A stretch of 64,000 nt of DNA from Heliopora coerulea. Taxonomy: Eukaryota; Cnidaria; Anthozoa; Scleralcyonacea; Helioporidae. Positions within the stretch are counted from its first letter, which is position 1. Each line of letters begins with the position of its first letter. The translations under genes and the position numbers were made by a program. The stretch covers positions 434,001 through 498,000 of the forward strand of contig JASJOG010000146.1 of the NCBI GenBank assembly GCA_030142905.1, written 5' to 3'. Under the pieces are notes generated by a model that searched no databases, was not told where the DNA came from, and worked only from the letters and a program-made list of their open reading frames with translations. Of the stretch, positions 1 through 12,361 are shown in pieces.

Positions 1-597
1 GCACCAAAAAATCTTCCCCCAAACACAGGAAATGACATTTCAGACTCAGGAACAAAACATACCCCAAGACCCTTTTGAAGTTTTTGACACCTTTGGCAAT
101 GGATGACCAAACCCTCTCTGGTAAAGGGTTTGTGTTGAAATTACAATATCAGGATGTGGCGAGGCATTCTTGTAGTTCAATTTTTTAAAAGTTGATTTGC
201 AGTTCCTTGCTTACTCTGCCAGCCAAGTTCTTTTCTGAGATTATCAACTTCTAGAAGATCCAATAGAACCTTCTTTTCTGTGAAATGGCAAGAGGATGAT
301 CATACAAGGCTTACTACTAGCAAAGAAATGTCACAAGGGTCAAATATGGTGGACATCGTGGACTTGGTTGATGATAACTAGCAAATGTCAGTGGATGGAA
401 AATATATTAATTCACTTAGCAGCCAGGTATGGCCAATAGCTGACTTCACAAGGATTAGCTAACATTTACCAAAATGTCGTAGCCAAAGAATTCTGTAAAC
501 TAATAAACATACCTCTCAACCCCATATAATAATTATCATTAAAAATAGGAATCTATGTTGAAAATGCAACTCTAACAAATTATTCCAATATATAACA
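1..597. other. unassigned, presumably intron of the GAS2-like gene
   Basis: AT-rich sequence with no convincing exon. It lies downstream, on the minus strand, of the splice donor of the GAS2-like exon, so it is most simply read as intron of that gene. The remaining GAS2-like exons would be expected beyond the left edge. Confidence 0.4.
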
Positions 598-732
598 AAG
601 GGAAATTGAAATTTACCGTACAGTACACTATGCCAGGAAAGCTAGGGTTGCTTACTGTGTGAAAAGATGTTTCACATGGTAAGCAAACTTAGGTTTCCTG
701 GCATAGTGTACTATAAATTTCAATCTCCCTTT
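598..732. repeat. 135-bp foldback (MITE-like)
   Basis: The two ends are imperfect inverted copies of about 55 bp each. The left arm starts AAAGGGAAATTGAAATTTA; the right arm ends with its complement. The arms share the core ACTATGCCAGGAAA and are separated by a loop of roughly 25 bp. No coding capacity. This size and symmetry fit a non-autonomous DNA transposon. No target duplication was identified. Confidence 0.7.
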
Positions 733-929
733 CTTCTGTGCTAGCTTTCCAATTTTATATTTGAGATATGTTTTGATGCCTGCCCTTTATGACTGCAAAA
801 GTTTGGCATAGGTAAAACAAAAATATCTGAGGATAACAAAATTTCAAGACTATATCCTATAACATTTTTGTCCTTGGACCAAAATTATAAATTTGATCTT
901 TGTGTCATTTTTGAAATATTGAACAGTAC

Positions 930-1529
930 CTCTTGGTCAATGTTAAATTTCTTTTCTGGTTTGTTATTGATGACCTTAGCTTGAGGTTTCTCGTCATTTG
1001 CAATTTCTGCATCAATTTCCTTCTCCAAGTTTACAATCCTGGGTGGTTCAATACCATAATCTGCTGCAATTCTTGCAACTTCCAGTAGACATAGTACAAC
1101 CTCTTTTGGCTGTTTGTGCATCACCAACCCATCTGACTCAAACAATACTGATTCACCCACTCCAAAAGAACGACACCACTCCAGGAAGAAAGCAACATTA
1201 TCACGTGCAAAAAATGTCCCTGATTTGGCATTTTTGTGATATCTTATATCAAAGTTTGGTATGTATTTCTTGCTCTTTCCTTTACAACAACAATCTTCAG
1301 CTGCAGCATGGACCATCTCAGCCACCTTGGACACAAGAACACCATTGTCAAGACATTCCATAAAGTTCTCCACAGTTATATCAACTTCAAACAACCCTCC
1401 CAACCACTCCACCAAATCTTCTTTCAAAGGTGCCAGGGTTTGTTCTGCTCTTTCTGCAATACATGCCGAGATATTTAAAACAGAAGTCTCGTCTTGTACG
1501 TCAGAGTCAGGACTGTTTACATTTGACAT
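930..1529 (-). CDS. GAS2-family protein, first coding exon with calponin-homology domain (partial)
   Basis: This exon encodes the first 200 residues of a Growth-arrest-specific 2 family protein. Proteins of the family cross-link actin and microtubules through a CH domain and a later GAR domain. The CH domain spans about residues 35-160 and carries typical GAS2 blocks: a WLGGLF start, the FMECLDNGVLVSK segment, SGTFFARDN, FLEWCRSFGVGE, LFESDGLV and HKQPKEV. A helix ending in LEKEIDAE follows, as in vertebrate GAS2. The start is the ATG at 1529; an earlier in-frame GTG at 1571 is not used as a start. The exon ends in phase 0 at a clear donor (GAG|GTACTG, minus strand). The GAR-domain exons would lie to the left, outside the window. 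The assignment to GAS2 versus a GAS2-like paralogue is open because the GAR domain is not visible. Confidence 0.9.
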
Positions 1530-1794
1530 ATCCCTTGACAACCTCTTTATAGTTTTGTGGAAAATTATCACAATTTGCTGCGAAATTTCGTCACATGTAT
1601 TAACGGGCGACCATTAATATACATCCATAGTTACTGTTTCACATAAAACACCATCCACATGAGGCAGTTCGGACAGCAAAAACGCTAAATAAAACACTAG
1701 TTGAATTCTGAAGTAATAAGAAGTTATCCCGCCATTTTGAGGATGTACTTCAAGTATCCAAGTTATAAAGTATCATTATGTAAAATAGATACGC

Positions 1795-1985
1795 AGCCAT
1801 ACTTACATCCACTTAGCCCTACTTACATCCACTTAGCCCTACTTACACCTACTTACGCCTACTTAACCCTACATAGCCTTACATAGCCCTACTTACACCT
1901 ACTTACACCTACTTAACCCTACATAGCCCTACTAGCCCTACGTTGCCCTACGTTGCCTTACTAGCCCTACTTAGACCTACTTAGA
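1795..1985. repeat. degenerate telomere-like CCCTA tandem repeat
   Basis: About 190 bp of variants of CCTACTTA, CCCTACATAG and CCCTACTTAC, with a period of 9-12 bp. CCCTA is the core of the metazoan telomere repeat complement (CCCTAA), but strict 6-bp units are absent, so this is at most a diverged interstitial relic. It lies between the GAS2-like start and the start of the plus-strand gene. Confidence 0.65.
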
Positions 1986-2579
1986 CTTTGACTTCCGAAG
2001 GCAGGGAGGTTTAGTCGTTTTGACTGTTAAAAATGTGACATTAATGTTAAAAATACATGGCTGGACTAAAGCACTGGCGAGCCCGGAGAATGGGGAGTGT
2101 CCGCCCCCCCGACACTCGGCAGTATGATCAACTATGTTCGGTCATAGGTGGGGGAATATTGGGATATGGTATTCCTTCAAATTGTTGAGTCTTGCCACCA
2201 TCTGGAAAGGGCCAAAATGTTCTCTTGAGAATTATTTGAAGCACCTTAAGGAGGGTAATCGTGAGGAATACAACCGAATATCTGATCAAGCAGAAATCGA
2301 ACTTCAGGATTTTTTTGTCCCCAATTTTTTTCTCAGCCAATTTGTTCCTAGCAATGTGTCACCGCCAGCCGAAATAAAATAATATTCACTTTTCTTTTTG
2401 TTTTTTCCTATTTTAAAAATAAACTTTTCTTTTAATTATAACATCTCGTTATCAGCTGCATCATTGCAACTCAACCATGAGGATGTTGTTCATATACTAG
2501 AAAACTTTCATAATAAATAAAATAGGTTTTTATCTTTTAACAATAAAAATTTAGATTACATAGACCGCCCTTCCCCGAA

Positions 2580-2860
2580 TATCTTCACTTCCTACTCCAG
2601 TTTCGAGTTCCAAGCTCCGAGTTCGAAGTTCCCCGAGTTCCGAGTTCCGAATTCTGAGTTCCCAGTTCCCAGTTCCAAGCTCCGAGTTCCAAGTTTCGAG
2701 TTCCAAGTTCCGAGCTCCCAGTTCTGAGTTCCCATCTCCGAGTTCCAAGTTCCGAGTTTCCAGTTCCGAGCTTTCCAGTTCCGAAATTCCCAGCTTCGAG
2801 TTCCCAACTCCGAGTTTCAAGTTCCGAGTTCCAAGTTCCGAGTTTTAAGTTCCTAACCAC
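2580..2860. repeat. 7-bp minisatellite (GAGTTCC / AAGTTCC)
   Basis: Tandem 7-bp units alternating GTTCCGA and GTTCCAA with point variants, about 40 units. Because 7 is not a multiple of 3, all minus-strand frames stay open and give repetitive Leu/Glu/Gly/Ser translations. These are artefacts. The array ends immediately upstream of the likely transcription start of the next gene. Confidence 0.85.
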
Positions 2861-2889
2861 GAGGGCTATCGAAGGACAAAGTCAAGATG

Positions 2890-3243
2890 GCGGTTATTTG
2901 GAAGTTTTGTTCTCTGCAGTTCAATTTTTAAGTTAAGGTAAGATTTCTCGGTTAATTTCGCTGTGAAGGGATTTTATGTGAAGAATAACGTATGTTTAAC
3001 ATATTTCTTATGTCAGTGGTGGTCCTTTTCGTTCCAAAAAGGGCAAAATAGGAATTTAATCTACCCCCACGTGCGAGCCACCCTTAGGTAGTCAGTGGAA
3101 AACTAACGAAGTTTTTAAGATTTATTCGGGTCTTTTTTATTTGTTTTAAGGCCAAACGAGACTCCAGGATGATTGACAACATTAACAGCTACAGTAAAGA
3201 ACGCTTATCACCACATGTAATGGAAGAGGTCCAGCCATATCAG
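2890..3243 (+). CDS. start of an unrecognised plus-strand gene (5' UTR exon plus first coding exon)
   Basis: A first exon of about 50-70 nt contains a short upstream ORF (AAGATGGCGG context, 13 codons then TAA) and ends at a strong donor, AAG|GTAAGA, near 2937. A second exon begins after TTGTTTTAAG at 3151, has an ATG at 3169 and encodes 25 residues starting MIDNINSYSKERLSPH, open to 3243 in phase 0. It is followed by CAG|GCAAGT, the consensus of a GC-type donor. Candidate next exons are at 4818 (which would end the protein after eight more residues) and near 9361 and 9476, but none is secure. I do not recognise the protein. The arrangement of a GAS2-like gene and this gene pointing away from each other suggests a shared promoter region between 1.6 and 2.9 kb. 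Confidence 0.45.
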
Positions 3244-3470
3244 GCAAGTTATTTTAATGATGGTACTGTAGATTTTGTAAATACATGTATGAACCCATTA
3301 AAGGGAAAGCACATACTTTAGAATATTATTCTGGGTAATTCCAGACAGGTTTTTTTTTCAGCAGAGATTGGATATCTGTCTCCTAATGGGTTAACTCCCC
3401 AGTAATGGTACCTTTTTAGAAGGTTTGACAAAAAACCGTAGCCAGCCGACAATTTAAGGAAATACAGTAT

Positions 3471-3652
3471 TAAAACTAAACTGAAAAGATCCATCTTGGA
3501 ACTTGATATCCAAGTAAACACAAGAAAAGACAGTAATTGTAGTAATACTTTAACTTTATTGCAGGGTCATTGTCAAACCAAATGATTTGTCAGTGGCCCT
3601 GTGTTCTCTTGAATATCAAGTTCCAAAATGGATCTTTTCAGTTTAGTTTTTA
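3471..3652. repeat. foldback element with 52-bp arms
   Basis: Arms at 3471-3522 and 3601-3652 are nearly perfect reverse complements; each contains AAACTGAAAAGATCCAT and TTGGAACTTGATAT or their complement. The 78-bp loop includes AATACTTTAACTTTATTGCA. MITE-like and non-coding. Confidence 0.75.
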
Positions 3653-6600
3653 TATTATAGAAGGTCTGAACCTACTGTCAGAACAACTGAAGGTACTTTA
3701 CTTTTTAAGATAGCACCTTTCAATTTAATTCTCTTACCTTGTGATAATTTCTTAAATTTTTAGCTTGTTATGGTTTTTAAATATATTTTGATAGTTCAAA
3801 AATACCAAAAGCTTATAAAAGTACAACCCTTTTTCACATTTGATCTTGGTGACATTAGCAAATTTCATCCAGTCTGCAAAAAAAATTCAGGTTGGAAAAA
3901 AAAAATTATAACACAATTCTCCAACCTCTGATTGGTGGAAAGTACCCTTCTTTTGTTTTTATCTGACCCAAACTTCATTTAATGACATTAAAAATGCAGG
4001 ACCTCTGGAAAATGCAGCCCTCAGATGAAATTGAGAACCACTGCTTTATATGATGGTATCATTTGGACATTATTTTTGGTTTCATTTGCTCATTTTCAGA
4101 TTGCATTTGGATATTTGTAAATAATATCTAGAAATTTGCTTTTACTATACTTTTTGTATTAAGCCAACCAAAGGGTCTCATTGATATTTTTAGTTCATCA
4201 AGTAACTACTTGTAAGCTAATTGTAAGTGGGGGGTATTATTGGGGGTGCTTATTAAAAGTTTCATCTTGTTCTATATTTACATATTGAAATATTCTAGAA
4301 AAATTTACTTCATCTTAAGCCTCTGGGCATGGTTAAGTCCAAGCAGCTGCATATGAACATAATTTTTTTTGGTGGTATTTCACTCTGTTTCCTGGGAAAC
4401 TACAGTATTAAGTTTGATGGCTTCAAAAAGCTTCAATGTCATGTACACTAGAAGAAAATTCACCTTTTAATGGAGACCAAGATTTCATAGCATTAATTTC
4501 TAGAACAACAACTGTTCCTTATCACCCATATTGACTGGTTACGAAAGAAGGCTCTCAGCTGTTAGGGGTGAAACCTAAAGACAGTTATTCTCCCTGTGTT
4601 GCATTCCTTTATTTGCCTAACTTGACTTACTTTTATCCCAAGCCTCATGTACACTTTAATCTTTGAACTTCTTTGCTTGGAACATTGTAATGTCACTCTT
4701 TGGGCAGTTCATGTGTGTGCTTCACAGCATCAAAAACATTCATGTAATGTTTATACTTTCTTGTGCTTGGTCTGTATAAATTATCAAATCCCGACTGATC
4801 TTTCTTTGTATATTTTAGGGATACAGCTCAGTATATCCAGTGTGATGTTCATGATCAGCCATATTAAAGCCACAATTAAAGATGATTCGTCTTACATGGT
4901 ATGAACACCCAGTGGTTAGAAATAGTTAAGGAAATCGTTTTATTAACCAACTTTGTTAAGCAGCCACCAATACAATAAAAGAACTGGCCAATAAATATCT
5001 AAATTAATGGTAGGGGGAAAATGAAAATTTGTTTTGATTATATTATTTAAAATGGTATACTGAAGAACCAATGTGTTTCTGATGTTTTTTAGCAGCTAAA
5101 CATTTCTAAGATTTTAAGATATCATAATGTTAAGCCAAGAGTTAAACCATTTGGCAACATAGGCTTGAACTATAAATTATATATATTCACACAATTACAT
5201 GCTGATTATGATTTTAATAATCATGCATTTTGTTCAAATCTGGTTTTCAGCATGTAGTAGCATTACGGAGAAAGAGTAATGAAGCAACCAAACAAGAAAA
5301 GTTTAATTGGTTCCTGTCTAGTATAGAAATTTATTAATCTGTTTTGTGGATATAAGTGCCATACTATTCTTGAATATTTTATATTTTCAATCAGAAAGCT
5401 TCTTACTGCGATACACTTGTAGCTAAATATGGCCAAAATTACCCATAGCAAGAACAAGGTGACTTGACAAAGTTGGTTAATAGAAAAACTGTAGTAATTT
5501 GGGGTACACTGTATGGCACAGATACTCTCCAGAAGATATATTTTGAGCTGAACAAATGCTTCCACCCCATATTATTGGTTATGTCAAAGCCAATTTTAAT
5601 ATCAGTGTATTGCACAAATTTAATCAGGACACACGGACCTACTGCAACCAGTTTTCTTTGTATGCTGATATTTTCTTGAGTATCATAATGATCATAAACT
5701 TTATTATTCAGATAATTATAGTAAACATATTTGTTTATTTACCTGCTTACTTACATTACTTATTTTAATATTTATTTACTTCTTTCTTTTTTTTCTTTCT
5801 ATCTTTCTTTATTCATTCGTGTGTTTATTTATCCATTTGTTTATTTATTTAGCGATTTACTTATTTATTTATTTTATTAATCTCCATTTATTCAAGTTCT
5901 GATGTGAAAAATGCACACTGCTGATTTAGCAGATTTAAAAATTAAGAAAAATCATCAACAAGAACAGTTGTCTTCTATCATAATTTACTTTTGATATGGA
6001 AAAAAATCATTACTGAAAATCAATAACATGAAACAGATAATTTATATTGCAATCAAATTCTCCCTTTTTTGAATGATTACGTTTGGCTGTGTAATCAAAT
6101 CTGTGGGGATGAAGCATTTGTTGTAAACAAATTTAAATAGTTGTCACAAGGTAATTAATATGTGGTTGAGTTCCATGAAGATATTAAACCAGCTGATGAA
6201 ATTTAAGATCATTTATTGAGAAAAAAACAAATTTTGGAAAGCATAAACATCTTAGAGGGAAAGCTTTTCAATTTTGGTAAATATAACATACAGTACAATA
6301 CATAACCTTTGAATTTAAATTTACTGTGCCAAAGAACTTTCCACATTTTTTGCAAAATTTGTGCTATTTCAGAAAAACCTGAAAAGTGGCATTTATTTTT
6401 GTTTGGAGTAACTTCATTTTGCAGCTTAATATATTTCAGGGAACTGGTATTTATTATTAAAACAAATGAAAGGTGAATTTTACCATGAAAAGGCTAATTT
6501 TACCATGGTGAGTGGTAAAAACTGGAGTTGTCCTTCAGGGAAAGTTTTAAAGCTCAGTGGAAACAAATTTAGGGAAGTGAACCAGTGTAGTGAGTTGCCC

Positions 6601-7034
6601 CATTATTAACTCATAAGAAGCACAAAACATTTTACAAACTAGTTGCCAAGTTGTTTGTTTGCTAACTGGAAATGAGCAAGTTAATTTTTGGTAAAACTCT
6701 TGTATGAATAGCATGATGGATTTGTGACCTGCATTATGAAAAAGTGAAATTTTCTGAAAAATCTTTTCATTGGCTTAACTTGTAACACAAAAGCTTGATA
6801 TGAATTGACTTTACAACTTTCAGTTGAAAATGACCACAAGACATTTAGGTGAAACAATTGTGACTTTTCATCAAGTATACTGTACCTGTGCATTGTACTC
6901 GTTTTGGGTTTGTAATTTGGCAACATCCTACCCTTAATTTAGTTCCTAATGAGATTTCAACCATCCTTTTAAGAACTACTCTGGTAAAACACTCATCATG
7001 GTAAAATTGCTTTTGAAAAGCACTATAAAAACTG
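3653..7034. other. AT-rich intron-like DNA, no supported gene
   Basis: The stretch is AT-rich with short random ORFs only. It includes a TTTA/TTTATT low-complexity run at about 5740-5890. A possible acceptor (TATTTTAG) at 4818 could belong to the plus-strand gene that starts at 2.9 kb. I see no domain, RNA gene or transposase here. Confidence 0.5.
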
Positions 7035-7061
7035 GTTGTTGTTGTTGTTGTTGTTGTTGTT
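7035..7061. repeat. (TTG)n microsatellite
   Basis: About eight to nine perfect TTG units. They create a poly-Thr reading frame on the minus strand, which is not a gene. Confidence 0.95.
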
Positions 7062-7299
7062 ATATTAAATTTGGTGCAATGCAAAGTGGAACATGGTGAT
7101 ACAGCTTAACTGAATTGCTTGCAGGTACTTAACTGGGAAATTTAAACAATTTCATGGAAATTTACTGATGCATTTCAGTACTTTGGTTTAATGATTTTCA
7201 AACAATTTGGCTTTGACAACATCAATGGGATTCAGTGTTCAGAAGAATTATCTATAACAGAAAGAAAGAAAAAGAGAAAATATAGTAAAGAAAACACAA

Positions 7300-7700
7300 C
7301 CCCAATCATACTGTAGCATGTAGAAAACTGCGGAAGTTCATTTTAAATTAAGATATTAAAGTGAATTAGTGATATTTCAAGTTTACTGCAAAGTTGTTGC
7401 CAGACTATTACAGAATTGGTTATTGTTTAGAATTTATAAGTTTATAGACATGACAATACAATTCAAGCATCTGGTGTCAAATGGGATGTTGGAAATGTGA
7501 GGAACTAAGACACATTCCCAATCATAGCATCCTGAATAGTGGAGATTCATGTTAAATTAAGATGATACAATGAATCATTGATATTTCAACTTCACAGTAC
7601 TGCAAATCCATCATCAGACTATCATACAATTGGTTATTTGGAATTCAAAAGTTTACAGGAATAACCATACAACCCTAATATCAAGTGTCTAACAAAATCT
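7300..7700. repeat. two-copy direct repeat, period about 215 bp
   Basis: Two diverged tandem copies start near 7302 and 7518. Both begin CCAATCATA and share TTAAATTAAGAT, TGATATTTCAA, CAGACTAT, AATTGGTTATT and a terminal AAGTGTC/TGGTGTC block, with small indels. Non-coding. It may be an old segmental tandem duplication. Confidence 0.7.
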
Positions 7701-10700
7701 TCAAAATATGGTGAACTCCCTTGGGCCTAATATTTTGGCACTTAAATTTTTTTTTTCCAAAAATTCATTATTAAAATCAGGTTTAGATATAAGATTCTGG
7801 AAGCCAAAATCAAATTTAAATTTACAGTGATCATGTCTGCCAAGCTGAAACTGTAACAAAAGGGTGGAGAGTTGTTTTTTTTTCGTCTCCTCCGTAGCCT
7901 AAACATAGTACCATAATTTCAGTTTGCCCGTGTAACCATGTTCCACTTTGCAACAAAGGAGTGTACAGTGGCTTGAAAAGCTGTGAAACCAATGTGCAAA
8001 ATACAACCAAACCCCTGTGGCAGAGGGAGGGATGTACAGTATGTATTTATACAGCTGATTAAGCAATGGTTATGAATAATGAAGCAAAACAAATTGTGCT
8101 AAAATCTGAACTCAGTCTATTGGCAATGTTTGGCACATTGTGTCACTGTTTTAAAAATAATTTATTCTTTTTTCATCAAAAAAATTTTTACAATTCAAAA
8201 TGTTTTTGGTATAAAAATTGCATGGCATTCCAAAACATCACAAATCATTCCTTTTTAAAATTGCAAACAAGGACTGCCTCAACATTCAAGTTAGGCCTCA
8301 ACATTCAAGTTAGGCCTACTTGACCATCAAAGAGTTTAGACATTTCCATAAGCAAGAGAAGAGAAATTTTGATGTGTGACAGTTACCCTGCACCAGTTTT
8401 GCAATATTATGACAAGCATATTGTTTTACTGAAATCTTATTAAAAATGTATGTTGTGATACCTAATGAATACCTATATGTATTTCTAGATTATACTTTCT
8501 TTTATGAGGTTTACTAAGACAATTTATCCAGAAAATTATTGCTTTCATGTCCCAAAACTCTGAGCCAATAGACAATCCATGTTTCCTTTTCATTGATTTT
8601 TTTTTTTTGCTTCTAAGTTCATTGCTGTAATATCAAAGTCAACTGTACTAATATACTGTACTGATGTTTGCCTAAATTATTCAAACTTATTGGACACCAA
8701 TGTTAAGTTCTTGCTTTTAGTTTATTTGGGAAATGCCATTGTTTTCAGCAGACTTATGCTTTGTTTAAGTCTTCTAATCAATGTCTGTTTTAAAAAAAAC
8801 ATTCAAAATAGAAAGTGCAGGAGTTTTTGACATGATTGGTTATGCCCTTTTAATGCATTCTTAGTGGTATTCCCTTGTCCCAGTTCACAGTTGCAACTAT
8901 GAAGTTTCTACTAAGTAGTTGATTGTTTCATAATGGAATCAAATCTGACAAAAGCAGATGAAATTTAAGGATCAACTGTGTAAATTGCATTCTAGTTTTA
9001 TTTTGAACTTATTTTTTTCCCCACTATTGCCATTTGCCTAAAGTGATCTCTGTTTGGACATGACACAAGCAATAGCTTTTTCCACACCTGATGGTGTTCA
9101 GAGAACCTTGTGAATATCTCACATGTATTGCTACTGACAGTTCCTCATAGCATGGTGGTCAAGTTTGCTTAATTTGCAATTGAAGAATAAGTACTTTTTA
9201 GTCCAATAAGTTTGACATAATGAGCATGTTGAGTAGAACAAAAAACAACTTCCCAGGCATGTTACTTTTGCAATTGGTGTTCAGTTATGTCAAGTCACTG
9301 TCATTTCTTGCATGGGTTGGGTCATAGTATAAGAGAACAGGTCTTCCAGGCTGTTGTGGACGTCATTTACAACAAGTAAGTGTTATACTTCAAAGAGATT
9401 AATTTAACCTGACTTAAACATTCTATTATTATCCAAAGGTCATTCTTCGAAATTGCTTTATTTCAGGAGGTTTCCCCTTTCCAACACTACTTCCAAAATG
9501 TTGTATCTATGCACTCACACAAACTGCATATCACTGAAAAATTAAAAAAAGTACTGAAAAGTAAAATTGTGAAGGAAATTACAGTTGAGGATGAGAAAAA
9601 CAAAAAATTTTGACATTAAATTTTGACATTAAATTTTGTATATTCACCAACAATTTCTTCATATGCACCTTTTTCAAAAAGACTATGAGAAACTTCAGCC
9701 CAACTACAATATTTTTATACATTCCACCATAAACTGTTCGACAAATCTGTTGCCATATCAGCATCATTTAGTCTTTAGGAATAAGTGTAGCTTTGAAAGC
9801 AAGGATTTGCTGTCAAAGAAATGAAGCTTGAAGCATTGTGTTTGAATTTTTCAAAAACACTGAAATGGATTATTCCTGTTATTTCTTAAACCTGTTGAAA
9901 GTTGACTTGAAATCTAAACAAAGTTAAGTCAGAAGAATAGTAAGAACAAAATGTGTAAAATAGGGCATGAAAATGAAAAAAGATGTGACAAATTTCCAAT
10001 TGAAAATGCTCCTCAAGCAAAAAAAGGATACCTCAGGATTCCCTGTTCATCTTTCCAATTAATTATTTCTTGTCATCAAATCAGTGGTCAAAAATGTACT
10101 TTCAACTGCATTTTAATTCCAACATTAATAGTAAACATACACGAGGTTGGATTATTTAACTTCTGCTGAACCATACATAAACATTTTGGAAGTGGTGTTC
10201 ACCTTCGCTGCTCTTTTTCAATGCAGAGTGTTCTTCCGACTGTGCTTATTTCTTTTTAAGCCATCATTTTTCGAGCAGGTGATAACCTCAACTTTAGATA
10301 TTCCTACCTTTAGTAATGCCATTTTCAAATTAAACCTGGGTCTCCAATAAGTGTGCATTTGTTAAGCCCTATCTTAACCAAAGAAATTTCAGTAAGAAGC
10401 CCATGATGCCTAAGTCAAAAGTTACGATGTTTATTAATAACTCCCAAGTTGTGCTTCAGTTGGCAGCCAATCTATAGATCATTTTCAAGTGACATCATCA
10501 AAATCACAAAATCAGAGTTATATAATCGATAAACTATTTCTTAGTGCAACTGTGACATCTTGCTCTGTATTTGGAATTGAAAGTAGGGATCCAGGTTTTT
10601 GTTGGCCAAACATTTGAAGAACATGGCTTAGAAATTAGAATTCTCTTTCAAAACCATGGGAGCCTGTCTAGTTGTGATTTAGAACCCATAGTGCTATTAC

Positions 10701-11283
10701 AGAGTGACCTCAAAATCACAAACACTCCTGTTTTCTGTCGGGGCTTCCTGAGTCAATCCATACATTCTTAGATTGACCTTTGGATAATACTTTCTCTTGA
10801 ATTTTTCTAAAGTTAAAGAAACCTTGTCTGTTGTTATGAAGGTGATGAAAACTACTGCATGTGTATTGCACTGATTTAGTGTTAATTCCAGTCCAGTCCA
10901 GTCAAACTAATGATACAAATGTCTTTTTCACTACCGAAACTTTGTATTTTCTTGAACCCACAAGTTTGTGAAGAAAGTTTTCAATATTTTCAAGTTTATT
11001 GGAGGGGGGTATTTTCAAAAAATGAGAATTTAAAGTACTGAGGTTGTATATACTGTTGAGTTTCTATAGTTGTTTGGAAGTTTCAGATTTGGACTCAATA
11101 TTTAAGTGTTTATTGACAGAACTTTTCTTCAGATAGCTGCCTAAAAACCCAGTGACTGAATTGTTCAGCTAGGTTAGCCACATTTTGCTGAAAAATGAAT
11201 TGTATGATGTGATTGTACTTATTCAAAATTGCAATTTAGTTCATCCTGAAATTATACTGGACTGTTTAATTTTGGCTTTTGAA
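7701..11283. other. AT-rich DNA with possible exons of the plus-strand gene
   Basis: Mostly intron-like. Two small pieces look exon-like on the plus strand. One is about 9361-9376 onward, between AGAGAACAG and a strong donor GTAAGT at 9377. The other begins after TTTATTTCAG at 9467 and stays open with the plausible sequence EVSPFQHYFQNVVSMHSHK. Their phases do not join cleanly, so I do not call a gene. An exact 18-bp tandem duplication (CTCAACATTCAAGTTAGG) lies at about 8277-8316. Confidence 0.35.
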
Positions 11284-11432
11284 GTAATATATCATACACA
11301 AGGAGTGTGTTATCAGATATCCAAACAGCAAGAAGTGAGTTGAAAAACGAGGTGATAGCTGAGTTTTTTAACCAACTTCGAGGTGTTTGGATGTCTGATA
11401 AAACATGACTTTTGAGTGTATGATATTACATC
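11284..11432. repeat. 149-bp foldback (MITE-like)
   Basis: Ends GTAATATATCATACAC and GTGTATGATATTAC are inverted, followed inward by GTGTTATCAGATATCCAAAC and its imperfect complement GTTTGGATGTCTGATAAAAC. The inner loop contains a further partly symmetric GAGGTGATAGCTGAG. Typical of a small non-autonomous DNA element. Confidence 0.75.
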
Positions 11433-12284
11433 TCAAACAAATCCTTATTTAAGGAGAAAATCAAGTTTAAAGTTGTCGAAATTTTATTCTAATTAAGATC
11501 CAATGTCCAAACTACATCTCAGTACTGATTTCCTTTGAGTTTTGCTTATGAATTGTTGATGAGTTTGAGATTGTAATTTCATCACCTTTTAACATGAATT
11601 CTTGCTGAGTTTCTTTAACTTTAAATGAACAAATGTCAGGTTAAACCATAGAAAGATACGTGGCTTCTTCAAATTCTGTTTTGTTCCTGCACTGGACGAA
11701 CATTGGGCCACACTGATGTTGCTTAAATTAGAAATTTTCTGAACAGTCACCTTCTTTCTCTTTGATTGTGCAAACAGCTTGTGAATAAACTATGGTTTAC
11801 AGCTGTGATGTTTGGTGTTAAACAGCTTCATCATATTTATTTGCTTCCTGTCCTTGCACAACTGTTAATCTCTTTGAGTATAATGATTGTACTTGTTTGG
11901 TAAAAGGGCTTTATCATCTTAAGCAGTTGATAAAATGTGTTGTTTTTCCAGATTTTAACACCAGTGTTTCAAATGTTCATTTCATTAGTGGCATGACTTG
12001 GTGTTAAACTCTTTGCTAAACAATCCTGTTATTGATTGCTTATGAATATGGCTCTTGTTGAATTGTGTTTGTCATAACATTGACAAAAGCAACATTCACA
12101 TTCAATGTCTGTTCTCTTCTACAATGACTCACACTAATACTGAGGTTGTTCTTTTCAAAAAATTTTATTTGGCTTGTAATTATGCTATTACAATTGATTT
12201 TTTAATAAAATTTTTACAAATTTAAATAGAGTCCTTTTTATTTAAATCTTCAATTCCCATGGGAATTGCCCTATATATACAATA

Positions 12285-12361
12285 AACTGCCCCGGCTGAC
12301 TCCCCAAGTGCTACTCCTACTATAAGTAGAAGTAGCACTCAGGGAGTCAGCCGGGGCAGTT
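12285..12361. other. 77-nt near-perfect hairpin
   Basis: A 20-bp perfect stem (12285-12304 with 12342-12361) is followed by a 2x2 internal mismatch. Then come 9 more paired bases (12307-12315 with 12331-12339), one mismatch, 4 pairs and a 5-nt loop at 12321-12325. It is GC-rich in an AT-rich neighbourhood. The size and near-perfect pairing would suit a cnidarian pre-miRNA, but a tiny MITE is equally possible from sequence alone. Confidence 0.7.

Noticed and set aside
1530..1571. Extended N terminus of the GAS2-like protein from 1571
   Set aside because: The codon there is GTG; the first ATG is at 1529 and the extra residues are not conserved in the family.
2551..2860. Minus-strand frames with Leu/Glu/Gly repeats
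   Set aside because: Artefact of the 7-bp minisatellite, open in all three minus frames.
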